Positions 1 through 7,517 of a DNA stretch of 9,427 bases are shown piece after piece. Source of the DNA: Phenylobacterium sp. Lineage in GTDB: Bacteria; Pseudomonadota; Alphaproteobacteria; Caulobacterales; Caulobacteraceae. Every line of letters starts with the position of its first letter. The stretch's first letter is position 1. The stretch spans positions 1-9,427 of the forward strand of contig JAQGIJ010000079.1 of assembly GCA_028291285.1 (NCBI GenBank), given 5' to 3'. The notes below the pieces were generated by a model that did not search any database, had not been told where the DNA came from, and saw only the letters and a program-made list of their open reading frames with translations. The position numbers and the translations under genes were made by a program.

Positions 1-399
1 CGGGCCGGCGAGGTACTGCTCGTCGGTGACGTGTTCGAGCCAGTCGACGGACCGGCCGTCGAGCGCCTCGGCGATGGCGACGTGGGTCATCGCCGTGGTG
101 GGCGTCGCGCCATGCCAGTGCTTGTGGCCGGGCGGGCGCCAGATCACGTCGCCGGCGCGGATCTCGACGATGGGCTCGCCCTCGCACTGGGTCCAGCCGA
201 CGCCGGAGGTGACGATCAGGGTCTGGCCGAGCGGATGGGAATGCCAGGCGCTGCGGGCGCCGGGCTCGAAGGTCACGATGCCGCCGCCGACGCGGGCGGG
301 TTCGGGCGCCTGGAAGGGGCTGTCGATCCTCACGGCGCCGGTGAAGGTTTCCGCGGGACCTTTGCGGGACGGCGTCGTCCCGTTGCGTTGGATCTGCAT
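1..399 (-). CDS. Cupin hydroxynitrile lyase-like protein (partial, C-terminus off the left edge)
   Basis: Small single-domain cupin, 133 residues visible with no stop before the window edge. The sequence closely follows the manganese-dependent (R)-selective hydroxynitrile lyase of Granulicella tundricola (about 130 residues), so probably only a few residues are missing. The putative metal ligands are all present at the expected places: H53, H55 and Q59 in WHSHPLGQT, and H94 in HKHWHG. Family members split or form cyanohydrins such as mandelonitrile (aldehyde plus HCN). Many database relatives are known only by this similarity, so the native substrate is uncertain. No signal peptide is seen, so it should be cytoplasmic. 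The start is supported by GGAGA about 8 bases upstream of the ATG. It is transcribed away from the MFS gene across a gene-free region. The family call is firm; the activity is inferred from conserved ligands. Confidence 0.88.
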   Translation of the reverse strand, partial: MQIQRNGTTPSRKGPAETFTGAVRIDSPFQAPEPARVGGGIVTFEPGARSAWHSHPLGQTLIVTSGVGWTQCEGEPIVEIRAGDVIWRPPGHKHWHGATPTTAMTHVAIAEALDGRSVDWLEHVTDEQYLAGP

Positions 400-415
400 G
401 GTTGATCTCCGTTGC

Positions 416-442
416 GGCTGCTCGGTCGCGCCGGGAGCAGCC
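416..442. repeat. 8-bp perfect inverted repeat upstream of the cupin gene
   Basis: GGCTGCTC (416-423) pairs exactly with GAGCAGCC (435-442) across an 11-base spacer. It lies 17 to 43 bases upstream of the cupin ATG, just beyond its ribosome binding site. It could be an operator or a leader hairpin. No T-tract follows on either strand, so an intrinsic terminator is unlikely. Confidence 0.5.
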
Positions 443-470
443 AGTGAAAGGATGAGGTGCACGTATTGAT

Positions 471-514
471 CGCCCCCGTGCTCCTCAGGAGGTCTCGGCG
501 GAAGACCGGGGGCG
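471..514. repeat. Nested inverted repeats in the cupin/MFS divergent region
   Basis: CGCCCCCG (471-478) is the exact reverse complement of CGGGGGCG (507-514). Inside lies a second pair, GGTCT (491-495) and AGACC (503-507), with a 7-base loop, and a near-palindrome CTCCTCAGGAG at 481-491 or adjacent. The two pairs share base 507, so they cannot both form completely. G/C-only arms arise easily by chance in such DNA, so function is uncertain. Confidence 0.4.
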
Positions 515-680
515 CGGCCTTGGAGTTCCTGGCAAGTGGGCCGGAACAGGATTTCGTTGATGTCCACGTCGTCCGGCTCGCTCACTCGGCATTCCCGAAA
601 GGCTCGAAACACGGTGTGATCTGGGCTGGCGCCGACTCGTTGCGGTCGGGACCGGGCAGGACGGCGTCGAGGCGCCTGGA

Positions 681-686
681 AGGGGA
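681..686 (+). promoter_or_regulatory. Ribosome binding site deciding the MFS start
   Basis: AGGGGA ends directly before an in-frame ATG at 687, leaving no spacing for that codon. It lies 9 bases before a second in-frame ATG at 696, which is a normal distance. This favours the start at 696 over 687, a difference of three residues. Confidence 0.55.
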
Positions 687-695
687 ATGAAGGTC

Positions 696-2366
696 ATGCG
701 AGCGCCGGTCCGGCCGCAGCCGACACGCAGCTGGGGTCTGTTCGAGCCGCTGCGGGAACGGACCTTCGGCGTCATCTGGTCGAGCAGCGTGCTGTCCAAC
801 TTCGGCCAGTTGATCCTCGGCGTGGGGGCCGCGTGGGAGATGACGCGCCTGGTCTCCTCGGCGGAGATGGTGGCGCTCGTGCAGACGGCGCTGATGCTGC
901 CGCTGATGCTGGTCTCGGTCCTGGCCGGGGCGGCCGCGGACATGTTCGATCGACGCAAGGTCGCGCTGGCGGGCCTCGGCTTCGCCATGCTTTGTGCGGC
1001 GTCGCTCACGACGCTCGCCGTGCTCGGGCTCACCACGCCCTGGCTGCTGCTGGCGTCCTGCTCGTTCATCGGGGCAGGAGTCGCGCTCTATGGCCCGGCC
1101 TGGCAGGCCTCGGTGCGCGAACAGGTCCAGCCCGAGCATCTGCCGGCCGCGGTGGCGCTGGGATCGATCAGCTACAATGTCGCGCGCAGCTTCGGCCCCG
1201 CGCTCGGCGGCGCGATCGTTCTGCTGGCCGGGGCGAAGGCGGCCTTCGCCGTCAACGCGATCTGCTACGTGCCGCTGTTCACGGCCTTCTACCTCTGGCG
1301 GCGCGAGCCGGCGCCGGCGCGGCTTCCCCCCGAGCGGATGGATCGGGCGATCGTGTCCGGCGCGCGCTACGTCATGCACTCGCCGCCGATCCGCGCCGTG
1401 CTGTTCCGGGCGCTGGTCTATGGGCTGACCACCGGCTCGGTCGCGGCGCTCACGCCGATTGTCGCGCGCGACCTGCTGCACGGCGGCGCCGGCACCTATG
1501 GGCTCCTCCTCGGCGTCTATGGCGTCGGCGCGGTGGCCGGCGCGCTGCTGATCGGGCGCCTGCGCTTGCGCTTCGAGGCGGAGCATCTGGTCAGCGTGTT
1601 CGCTATCGTCTGCGGGCTGATGGTGCTGGTCATCGGGCTCAGCCGAAGCACGCTGCTCACGGCCGCGGCGATGACGGTTGCGGGCGGCGCCTGGATGCTG
1701 CTGGCGACGATGCTGAACCTTGGCGTGCAATTCTCCGCCCCGCGTTGGGTCACCGCGCGCGCCTTGTCCTGGTACATGTCCGCGCTCACCGGCGGCCTTG
1801 CCTTCGGCGCCTGGATCTGGGGAAGCCTGGCGAGCCAGTTCGGCGTCGCACACGCACTTCTGCTGTCCGGCGGCTCGCTGCTCCTGACGCCGCTGATCGG
1901 CTTCGTCCTGCCCATTCCCAGCGTGTCTGAAGGTGAGAGCGAGCCGGTGGAGTTTGGCCGCGAGCCGGAGGTCGCGCTGGCGCTCACCCTGCGTAGCGGT
2001 CCCGTGGTGATCGAGATCGACTATGAGGTGGAGCCCGATCAGGCGCGGCAGTTCTACGACACCATGCTGAAGCTTCAGCGGGCGCGGCAGCGCAATGGCG
2101 CATTCGACTGGTCGCTCGCGCGCGACATCGCCGATCCCGCGGTCTGGACGGAACGCTACCTGTGCCCCACCTGGGGCGACTATCTGCGTCTACGCAGCCG
2201 GCTCACCCGGTCCGACCGCGACCTGCAGGAGATGGCCGACAGCTTCCACAGGGCTGAAGGCGGTACGCGGGTCCGCCGGCGGCTCGAACGTCCGTTCGGC
2301 TCGGTTCGCTGGCGCGCCGACACGCCTGACCCGCGCAACGAGCCGATTGTCACCTTCGGGCCGTAA
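696..2366 (+). CDS. MFS exporter, EntS/MFS_3 type, with soluble C-terminal domain
   Basis: Major facilitator superfamily transporter of 556 residues in the inner membrane, probably an exporter. Hydrophobic segments consistent with about 12 helices fill residues 25 to 408. The loop GAAADMFDRRK at about 78-88 fits MFS motif A. The overall pattern (short N-terminus with LRERTFGVIW, PAWQASVREQV near 134-144, NVARSFGPALGG near 161-171) is that of the MFS_3 family, which includes the enterobactin exporter EntS. From about residue 435 the protein is soluble: it has a VVIEIDYEV strand, a helix, GAFDWSL, a DPAVWTERY segment and a WGDYLRLRSRLT segment, resembling the ferredoxin-like antibiotic-biosynthesis-monooxygenase fold often seen at the C-terminus of this family. 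Substrate is unknown. It is the only plus-strand gene and ends 33 bases from the convergent amidohydrolase stop, with no good terminator between. An in-frame ATG at 687 is the alternative start. Confidence 0.88.
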   Translation: MRAPVRPQPTRSWGLFEPLRERTFGVIWSSSVLSNFGQLILGVGAAWEMTRLVSSAEMVALVQTALMLPLMLVSVLAGAAADMFDRRKVALAGLGFAMLCAASLTTLAVLGLTTPWLLLASCSFIGAGVALYGPAWQASVREQVQPEHLPAAVALGSISYNVARSFGPALGGAIVLLAGAKAAFAVNAICYVPLFTAFYLWRREPAPARLPPERMDRAIVSGARYVMHSPPIRAVLFRALVYGLTTGSVAALTPIVARDLLHGGAGTYGLLLGVYGVGAVAGALLIGRLRLRFEAEHLVSVFAIVCGLMVLVIGLSRSTLLTAAAMTVAGGAWMLLATMLNLGVQFSAPRWVTARALSWYMSALTGGLAFGAWIWGSLASQFGVAHALLLSGGSLLLTPLIGFVLPIPSVSEGESEPVEFGREPEVALALTLRSGPVVIEIDYEVEPDQARQFYDTMLKLQRARQRNGAFDWSLARDIADPAVWTERYLCPTWGDYLRLRSRLTRSDRDLQEMADSFHRAEGGTRVRRRLERPFGSVRWRADTPDPRNEPIVTFGP

Positions 2367-2399
2367 AGGTTGCGACACAAACCGCCGGCGTCGAAGCGA

Positions 2400-3443
2400 C
2401 TAGAGCCGGTAGACCCGGGTCGCGACGCCGCTGAACAGCGCTTCCTTTTCGTCCGCGGAACAGCCGGCCGCGACGCGCTTCAGCGCATTCCAGAGCACCT
2501 CGTAGGAACAGCTCCAGAGATCGACCGGGAAGTTGCTCTCGAACATGCAGCGGTTCACGCCGAAGGCCGAGATGCAGGTCTCCATATAGGGCCGCCACTC
2601 CGCCGCGAGCTGCACGGATCCTGCCGCCGGATCGGCCCCGGCGGAGGGCAGGCCGGGGAAGGGCATGGCGAGCCCGCCCAGCTTGACGCACACGTTCGGA
2701 CAGCCGGCCAGGGCCAGGATGCTGTCCCGCCAAGGGGCGAAGCGCTCGTCCAGCCGCCCGGCGTAGCTGGCAACGCCCAGCGGCGTGCCCAGGTGGTCGA
2801 GCACGATGGTGGTGTCGGGGAAGGCCCGCGCGAGGTCGAGGAGGTCGCCGAGCTGCGGCTCGAGGATCCAGGCGTCGAAGCTCAGGCCGAGCGGCGCCAG
2901 CCGGGCGAATCCCTCGCGGAACGACGCAGAGCGATAGAGCTCCGGGCCGCGCCGGGCGAGCGGGCCGAGCACGTGCGGGTCGGCGTCCCACGAGGCGCTG
3001 TGCCGGACGCCGCGGAAGCGACCGCCGCCGGCGGCGATGTGCGCCTCCAGCACCGGCTGGACGCGGTCGCCGAGCTGCAGGTCGGCATGGCCGACGATGC
3101 CGGCGCAGGCGCGGATCTCGCCGTACAGGCCGCTTGCGCTCATCGCCGCCACGCCGTTCACGAACTCCGTCTCGCCGACCGGCTTCAGCGCGTCGGGACC
3201 GTCCGCCCGGTACATCGAGCCACACTCGACGAAGACGGTCTGGCGCACGTTGTGCCCGCGCGCCAGGTCGGCGAGCAGCTCTTCGAACAGGTATCGCGGG
3301 CTGAAGCGAACGGTGCGTTCCATGTCGTGGACCGGCGCCGGCGCGCTCGCCAGCATCCGCCTGCGGTCCCACAGGTGGTGATGCGGATCCACGATCGGCA
3401 GCTCGGGCTCGAGGATCGGCTCGCGAGGATCAGTCCGCGTCAT
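2400..3443 (-). CDS. Amidohydrolase family protein (Amidohydro_2, COG3618-type TIM-barrel hydrolase)
   Basis: Predicted cytoplasmic hydrolase of 347 residues, normal for the Amidohydro_2 family, which includes lactonases such as L-fuconolactonase and 2-pyrone-4,6-dicarboxylate hydrolase as well as decarboxylases. The N-terminal barrel strand carries VDPHHHLWD at 18-26, the family's HxH motif. Further typical motifs are FRGVRH at 143-148, LDHLGTP at 215-221, VCVKLGG at 251-257 and MFESNFPVD at 300-308 near the end. Some relatives need a metal and some do not, and the sequence alone does not settle this. The reading frame stays open upstream into the neighbouring gene, but the family similarity begins here, and GGGGA sits 7 bases before this ATG. 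It lies 119 bases downstream of the molybdenum subunit gene on the same strand, probably in the same transcript. A substrate such as a lactone made from the oxidised product is only a guess. Confidence 0.88.
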   Translation of the reverse strand: MTRTDPREPILEPELPIVDPHHHLWDRRRMLASAPAPVHDMERTVRFSPRYLFEELLADLARGHNVRQTVFVECGSMYRADGPDALKPVGETEFVNGVAAMSASGLYGEIRACAGIVGHADLQLGDRVQPVLEAHIAAGGGRFRGVRHSASWDADPHVLGPLARRGPELYRSASFREGFARLAPLGLSFDAWILEPQLGDLLDLARAFPDTTIVLDHLGTPLGVASYAGRLDERFAPWRDSILALAGCPNVCVKLGGLAMPFPGLPSAGADPAAGSVQLAAEWRPYMETCISAFGVNRCMFESNFPVDLWSCSYEVLWNALKRVAAGCSADEKEALFSGVATRVYRL

Positions 3444-3456
3444 TCTGCTTTCCCCG

Positions 3457-3485
3457 GCGACGCCGGACGCTCTGGCCGGCGTCGC
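3457..3485 (-). repeat. Strong hairpin just before the amidohydrolase ribosome binding site
   Basis: GCGACGCCGG (3457-3466) and CCGGCGTCGC (3476-3485) are exact reverse complements, giving a 10-base-pair G/C-rich stem with a 9-base loop. In the minus-strand transcript it ends one or two bases before the GGGGA ribosome binding site of the amidohydrolase gene. There is no T-tract, so it is not a standard intrinsic terminator. It may protect the downstream mRNA end, tune translation or bind a regulator. Confidence 0.6.
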
Positions 3486-3500
3486 AGCGTGGACGCCGCC

Positions 3501-3512
3501 GCGGCCGGCCGC
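3501..3512. repeat. 12-bp perfect palindrome in the same intergenic gap
   Basis: GCGGCCGGCCGC reads the same on both strands. It lies between the two hairpin-like repeats of the gap separating the molybdenum subunit and amidohydrolase genes. All-G/C palindromes are common in such DNA, so significance is low. Confidence 0.35.
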
Positions 3513-3529
3513 AACCGTCGCCTTGCGGG

Positions 3530-3561
3530 GCGTGATCGTTAGGGTCCGGCGACAATCACGC
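3530..3561 (-). repeat. 7-bp inverted repeat directly after the molybdenum subunit stop
   Basis: GCGTGAT (3530-3536) pairs exactly with ATCACGC (3555-3561) across 18 bases. In the transcript it begins two bases after the TGA of the molybdenum subunit gene. No run of T follows, so it is at best an intercistronic hairpin and not a clear terminator. Confidence 0.4.
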
Positions 3562-3562
3562 G

Positions 3563-5767
3563 TCAGGCGGGCAAGCCGGGCAGCAGCTTGTCGAGGGTGA
3601 TGGGGTAGTCGCGCACGCGCACGCCGGTGGCGTTGTAGACGGCGTTCGCCACCGCGGCGCCGACCCCGCAGATGCCGAGCTCGCCGAGGCCCTTGGCCTT
3701 CATCGGCGAGGACTTGTCGTCGAGCTCCTCGACGAAGATCACCTCGAGGTCCGGGATGTCGGCATGCACCGGCACCTGGTACTCGGCCAGGTCGTGGTTG
3801 ACGAAGTAGCCGAACCGCTTGTCCACGACGGCCTCCTCCATCAGGGCCGCGCCGATCCCCATCGTCATGCCGCCGAGACACTGGTTGCGGGCCAGCTTCG
3901 GATTGAGGATGCGGCCCGCCGCGGCCACGCTCAGCATCCGGCGGATGCGCGTCTCGCCGGTGTCCGCATCGACACCCACCTCGCAGAAGTGCGCGCCGAA
4001 GCTCGCCTGGGCGTACAGCCGTTCGAGGTCGCCAAACTCGATGCCGCCGTCCACCGTGATGCCGCCGGGGCCCGCGACCTGCGCGAGCGCGACCGTTTGG
4101 GCGCCGAGCCCGACCCGCCCGTCGGCGAACACAGCGGTGGCCGGATCGAAGCCCGCCTTCCGGGCGATCTGCCGGCGCAGGTCATCGCAGGCGCCATAGA
4201 CGCCGGAGGTTGAGCTGTTGGCGCCCCAGGATCCGCCGGAGCCGGCCGCTTCAGGGAACCTGCTGTCGGCCAGCCGAACCTCGACCTGGTCGAGCCGCAC
4301 CCCCAGCATCTCGGCGGCGGTCTGACCCAGGATGGTGTAGCTGCCCGTGCCTATGTCGGTCATCTGCGTCTCGACCAGCACGCCGCCGTTGGGCCGCAGG
4401 GTCACCCGCGCCCGGGAGTTCTGCGTGAGGTTGCCGCGGAACGCCGAGGCGACGCCCATGCCGATGAGCGAGCGGCCCTCGCGAACCTGGCCCGGCCGCG
4501 GGTTGCGACGCGACCAGCCGAAGCGTTCGGCGCCCGTGCGCAGGCACTCCACGAGGTTGCGGCTCGAGAAGGGCCGCGTCGGCCCGACCTCCGGATCGTA
4601 CTGCACGTCATTGATAATGCGGAGCTCGACGGGATCCACTCCGACGCGTTCGGCGAGCTCGTCCATGGCGCACTCCAGGGCCAGCAGGCCGACGGCCTCC
4701 CCGGGCGCGCGCATGGAATTGCCGACCGGCAGGTCGAGCACCGCCAGCCGGTGCGCCGTCATTCGGTCGCGGCCGCCATAGAGCAGGCGGGTCTGGTCCG
4801 CCGCGTTCTCCACACGGCGGCCCGGCTGGTTCCCGCTCCAGACCTCGTGGCCAATGGCGAGGATGCGGCCGTGCGCGTCTGCGCCGATCCGCAGCCGCTG
4901 GATCGTGGCGGGGCGATGGGTGGTGTTGTTCATGGTCTGCGGCCGCGTCAGCGCGATCTTGACCGGACGGCCGACCGCGCGGGCGCCGAGTGCGGCCAGC
5001 ACTGAATCGGCCTCGATCCAAAGCTTGGCGCCGAAGCCGCCGCCGACGAACGTCGAGATGACGCGGATGTTCTCCTTGGGCGTCAGCAGGGTGCCCGAGA
5101 GGTCACGGACAACCCAGTGCACCATCTGGTTGGACGTCCAGACCGTCAGCCGGTCGCCATCCCAGCGCGCGATGGTGGCGTGCGGCTCCATCATCATGTG
5201 GCTCTGGTCCGGCGTCGTGTAGGTCGTATCCACCTTCGCCGGCGCGGCCGCGAAGGCTCCCGCGAAGTCGCCGACCGCGGTGTCGGGCTTGCCCTCCGTC
5301 GGCTTGACCGCCGTGGCGCGTTCGGCCTGCAGGTCGAAACGCCCGGGCTCGGTCGCATAGGTGACGCGGATGAGCCGGGCGGCGTAGCGCGCCTGTTCGA
5401 AGCTCTCGGCGACGACCAAGGCGACGGCCTGGTCGAAGGATCGCACCTCGGGTCCGGTCAGCTGCGGGGCGAAGTCGCCCTCGAGCGGACCCTGTTTCGG
5501 CGCGTTCAAGTGCGTCATCACGTACAGCACGCCCGGCGCGGTCTCGGCCGCGCGCACGTCGATCGCCTCGATCCTCCCCTTGCCGATGCCGGCCCCGAGG
5601 ATGAAGCCGTAGGCGGCGTTGGGGACCTCCGCGTGGTGCTCATAGGAGTAGGTCGCCCGTCCGGAGACCTTCAATGGGCCGTCGATGCGATCGACCGGCT
5701 GGCCGACGACGCGCTGACGGTCGATGGGGTTGGCGCCGGCGGGCGCATCGAACCTGTAGTCGCTCAT
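3563..5767 (-). CDS. Aldehyde oxidoreductase molybdenum-binding subunit, PaoC-like (xanthine dehydrogenase family)
   Basis: Catalytic large subunit of a molybdenum hydroxylase, 734 residues, matching the length of E. coli PaoC (YagR). The N-terminal a/b-hammerhead domain covers about 25-140 ([22 protein letters not shown]). The cofactor-binding domains follow. Visible signatures are VGGGFGAK at 241-248, NSMRAPGE at 350-357, MTDIGTGSY at 469-477, [12 protein letters not shown] at 508-519 and [10 protein letters not shown] at 692-701. In the last, E696 occupies the place of the family's catalytic glutamate. The family hydroxylates aldehydes or N-heterocycles at molybdenum with a pterin cofactor (the cytosine dinucleotide form in PaoC). 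No leader is visible, so export would rely on the Tat leader of the small subunit. The ATG overlaps the FAD subunit stop as ATGA, with GAGG 7 bases upstream. A longer in-frame extension inside the FAD gene is spurious. Substrate is not readable from sequence; aromatic aldehydes are the analogy with PaoABC. Confidence 0.93.
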   Translation of the reverse strand: MSDYRFDAPAGANPIDRQRVVGQPVDRIDGPLKVSGRATYSYEHHAEVPNAAYGFILGAGIGKGRIEAIDVRAAETAPGVLYVMTHLNAPKQGPLEGDFAPQLTGPEVRSFDQAVALVVAESFEQARYAARLIRVTYATEPGRFDLQAERATAVKPTEGKPDTAVGDFAGAFAAAPAKVDTTYTTPDQSHMMMEPHATIARWDGDRLTVWTSNQMVHWVVRDLSGTLLTPKENIRVISTFVGGGFGAKLWIEADSVLAALGARAVGRPVKIALTRPQTMNNTTHRPATIQRLRIGADAHGRILAIGHEVWSGNQPGRRVENAADQTRLLYGGRDRMTAHRLAVLDLPVGNSMRAPGEAVGLLALECAMDELAERVGVDPVELRIINDVQYDPEVGPTRPFSSRNLVECLRTGAERFGWSRRNPRPGQVREGRSLIGMGVASAFRGNLTQNSRARVTLRPNGGVLVETQMTDIGTGSYTILGQTAAEMLGVRLDQVEVRLADSRFPEAAGSGGSWGANSSTSGVYGACDDLRRQIARKAGFDPATAVFADGRVGLGAQTVALAQVAGPGGITVDGGIEFGDLERLYAQASFGAHFCEVGVDADTGETRIRRMLSVAAAGRILNPKLARNQCLGGMTMGIGAALMEEAVVDKRFGYFVNHDLAEYQVPVHADIPDLEVIFVEELDDKSSPMKAKGLGELGICGVGAAVANAVYNATGVRVRDYPITLDKLLPGLPA

Positions 5768-6705
5768 GCTTTGGCCTCGGCGAGAGTGGCGGCAAGCGTC
5801 CGGCGCAGGAGATCCACCTTGAATGCGTTCTGTGGGGTCGCGCGGCTCCCGTGCAGCGTGACCTCGGCGATGGGACCGACGGCGGCTTCGCGCTCGGCGG
5901 CCTCCACGCGCCAGGGCTTGGGGGCCACGCCTCCGAAGGCGAACCGCTGCACGCCGTCGCCGACCACCGCGGCGACCGACACGGTGGCGAAGGCGTAGGA
6001 GGTCCGGTCGCGCACCTTGCGGTAGACGTGGCGGCCGCCGATCGGGCGGGGCAGGGTCACCGCCGTGATGAGCTCGCCCGGTTGCAGGACGGTCTCGACC
6101 TGGGGGGTTGCGGCCGGCAGCCGATGGAAATCCGCGATGGGGATCGCGCGGGCGCCGCCGCTCGCGCTCGTCGTTTCCACCGTCGCGTCCAGCGCGCGCA
6201 TGGCGACCGCCATGTCGGAGGGGTGGGTGGCGATGCACGCCTCGCTCGTGCCGATGATGGCGAGGTTGCGGCTGAAGCCGTTGATCGCCGAGCAGCCCGT
6301 CCCTGGCGTGCGCTTATTGCAGGGCTTGGTCGTGTCGTAGAAGTAGGGGCACCGCGTTCGCTGCAGCAGGTTTCCCGCCGTCGTGGCCTTGTTGCGCAGC
6401 TGTCCGGACGCGCCCGCCAGCAGCGCCCGGGAGAGGACGCCATAGTTCCGGCGGACCCGCTCGTCCGCCGCCAGGTCGGTGTTGCGGACCAGGGCGCCGA
6501 TACGCAGGCCGCCGGCCGGGGTCGCCTCGATCCGGTCGAGGCCGATGCGATTGACATCGACCAGATGGGTCGGAGCCTCGATCTGCAGTTTCATCAGGTC
6601 CAGCAGGTTGGTCCCGCCGGCGATGAACTTGGCCCCCGGTGTCCGGCTCACGGCCTGGCTGGCTTCGGCGGGAGTGCTCGCGCGCTCGTAGGTGAAGGGC
6701 CTCAT
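5764..6705 (-). CDS. Aldehyde oxidoreductase FAD-binding subunit with extra 4Fe-4S cysteines, PaoB-like
   Basis: Middle subunit of the molybdenum hydroxylase, 313 residues, close to E. coli PaoB (YagS, about 318). It passes electrons from the iron-sulfur clusters to FAD and then to an acceptor. The FAD-binding signatures are [13 protein letters not shown] at 27-39 and [13 protein letters not shown] at 105-117, followed by a C-terminal domain with [11 protein letters not shown]. Between them are four cysteines, C119 (CPYF), C129 (CNKR), C138 (GTGC) and C157 (EAC), at the position where PaoB and 4-hydroxybenzoyl-CoA reductase-type subunits carry an additional 4Fe-4S cluster. Classical xanthine dehydrogenase FAD subunits lack these. 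Both ends overlap neighbours by four bases (ATGA), so the three subunits are very likely translationally coupled. An AAGGGA ribosome binding site lies 7 bases before the ATG. Confidence 0.93.
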   Translation of the reverse strand: MRPFTYERASTPAEASQAVSRTPGAKFIAGGTNLLDLMKLQIEAPTHLVDVNRIGLDRIEATPAGGLRIGALVRNTDLAADERVRRNYGVLSRALLAGASGQLRNKATTAGNLLQRTRCPYFYDTTKPCNKRTPGTGCSAINGFSRNLAIIGTSEACIATHPSDMAVAMRALDATVETTSASGGARAIPIADFHRLPAATPQVETVLQPGELITAVTLPRPIGGRHVYRKVRDRTSYAFATVSVAAVVGDGVQRFAFGGVAPKPWRVEAAEREAAVGPIAEVTLHGSRATPQNAFKVDLLRRTLAATLAEAKA

Positions 6706-7400
6706 GCGCTCTTCCCTTCGTGGACGTCGCGGATGGCGGCGACGATGTTCGGATAGGCGGCGCAGCGGCAGATGTTGCCGCTCATGCGCTCGCGCACCTC
6801 GGTGTCGGAGAACGAGACGTCCATCAGGTCAGCGGTGACGTGGCTGGGCACGCCGCGCCGCATCTCCTCGAGCATCGCCACGGAGGAGCAGATCTGGCCC
6901 GGCGTGCAGTAGCCGCATTGGAACCCATCGTGCGCCACGAACGCCGCTTGCATCGGGTGCAGGTTTCCCGGGCTCCCGAGACCTTCGATCGTCGTCACGT
7001 GGTCTCCGTCGTGCATCACGGCGAGCGTCAGGCAGCTGTTGATGCGCCGACCTTCGACGATGACCGTGCAGGCCCCGCACTGGCCATGATCGCAGCCCTT
7101 CTTGCTGCCGGTCAGGCGCAGGTGCTCGCGCAATGCGTCGAGCAGGGTGACGCGCGGATCCAGCTCAAGGCGATGCGCCTCGCCGTTCACTGTCAGGTTT
7201 ACGGTTGTTCCAGGCCCCGGCCCCGGCCCAGCCCCCGGCGCCCGCTCTGCCGGGCCGGGCGGCTCCGCCGCCGCCGGCGTGGCGAAACGCGTCGCGACGA
7301 CCGCGCCGCTGGCGACCAGTAATGTTCTTCTGCTCGGCCCGAACGGCGCGAGGCGGGGCTCATTCGTCACGGGACTTCCAGGTCGCTGATGATTGGTCAT
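6702..7400 (-). CDS. Tat-exported aldehyde oxidoreductase 2Fe-2S subunit, PaoA-like
   Basis: Electron-transfer small subunit, 232 residues, comparable to E. coli PaoA (YagT). The N-terminus is a twin-arginine leader: SRRTLLVAS at 23-31, a hydrophobic stretch, then ATPAAAE with likely cleavage near residue 45. A Pro/Gly-rich linker (about 47-64) joins it to the mature domain. The plant-type ferredoxin domain binds the first 2Fe-2S cluster through C103, C108, C111 and C123 ([11 protein letters not shown]). The [2Fe-2S]-binding helical domain uses C162, C165, C211 and C213 (CGYC, CRC). The leader implies that the folded, cofactor-loaded complex goes to the periplasm. The ATG has only a modest AGG 5 bases upstream. 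An in-frame GTG at 7370, with GGAAG 4 bases before it, would also keep the Tat motif. This is the first gene of the three-subunit unit. Confidence 0.93.
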   Translation of the reverse strand: MTNHQRPGSPVTNEPRLAPFGPSRRTLLVASGAVVATRFATPAAAEPPGPAERAPGAGPGPGPGTTVNLTVNGEAHRLELDPRVTLLDALREHLRLTGSKKGCDHGQCGACTVIVEGRRINSCLTLAVMHDGDHVTTIEGLGSPGNLHPMQAAFVAHDGFQCGYCTPGQICSSVAMLEEMRRGVPSHVTADLMDVSFSDTEVRERMSGNICRCAAYPNIVAAIRDVHEGKSA

Positions 7401-7517
7401 TTAAACCTGGAGGACCGACCTGGATCCGGCCACCCCCTGAACCTTACAAGAAATTCAATGTCGCAATGAGCCCGACACCGATCGCCGGCGGGGGTTCCTG
7501 GCGCTGGCGGCGAGACT

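Larger units (their letters stand above)
400..695. other. Gene-free divergent intergenic region with inverted repeats
   Basis: This stretch separates the minus-strand cupin gene from the plus-strand MFS gene, so it must hold their promoters if each is transcribed on its own. I cannot point to convincing -35/-10 pairs. Open frames across it have low-complexity, Arg-rich translations and no recognisable family. It contains inverted repeats at 416-442 and 471-514 (listed separately) and the MFS ribosome binding site near its right end. A regulator-binding role is possible but unproven. Confidence 0.5.

Noticed and set aside
457..690. 77-codon plus-strand frame between the cupin and MFS genes
   Set aside because: No ribosome binding site of note, Arg-rich translation, no recognisable motif, and its end overlaps the MFS start region.
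582..1853. Long minus-strand open frame opposite the MFS gene
   Set aside because: Its translation is Arg/Gln/Asp-rich low complexity without hydrophobic core patterns or any family motif, while the plus-strand frame is a clear transporter. It is a shadow produced by high GC.
2367..2399. Possible bidirectional terminator between the convergent MFS and amidohydrolase genes
   Set aside because: Only a 4-bp GGTT/AACC pair is present and there is no T-tract on either side.
2370..3542. Long plus-strand open frame opposite the amidohydrolase gene
   Set aside because: The translation is low-complexity and recognisable as no family; the minus strand has all amidohydrolase motifs.
3444..3881. In-frame N-terminal extension of the amidohydrolase
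   Set aside because: The extension is Arg-rich, overlaps the molybdenum subunit gene and has no similarity to the family; the ATG at 3443 has a good ribosome binding site just before the family sequence begins.
5768..6238. In-frame N-terminal extension of the molybdenum subunit
   Set aside because: It lies wholly within the FAD subunit gene and is low-complexity. The ATG at 5767 overlaps the upstream stop as ATGA and matches the PaoC start.
5674..6756. Long plus-strand open frame opposite the FAD subunit gene
   Set aside because: Gly/Arg/Asp-rich shadow frame; the minus strand encodes a complete FAD subunit with conserved cysteines.
7401..7517. Promoter for the 2Fe-2S subunit gene in an A/T-richer patch near 7440-7465
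   Set aside because: TTGCGA and TTGAAT can be read on the minus strand, but no -10 element lies at a suitable distance, so no promoter is called.
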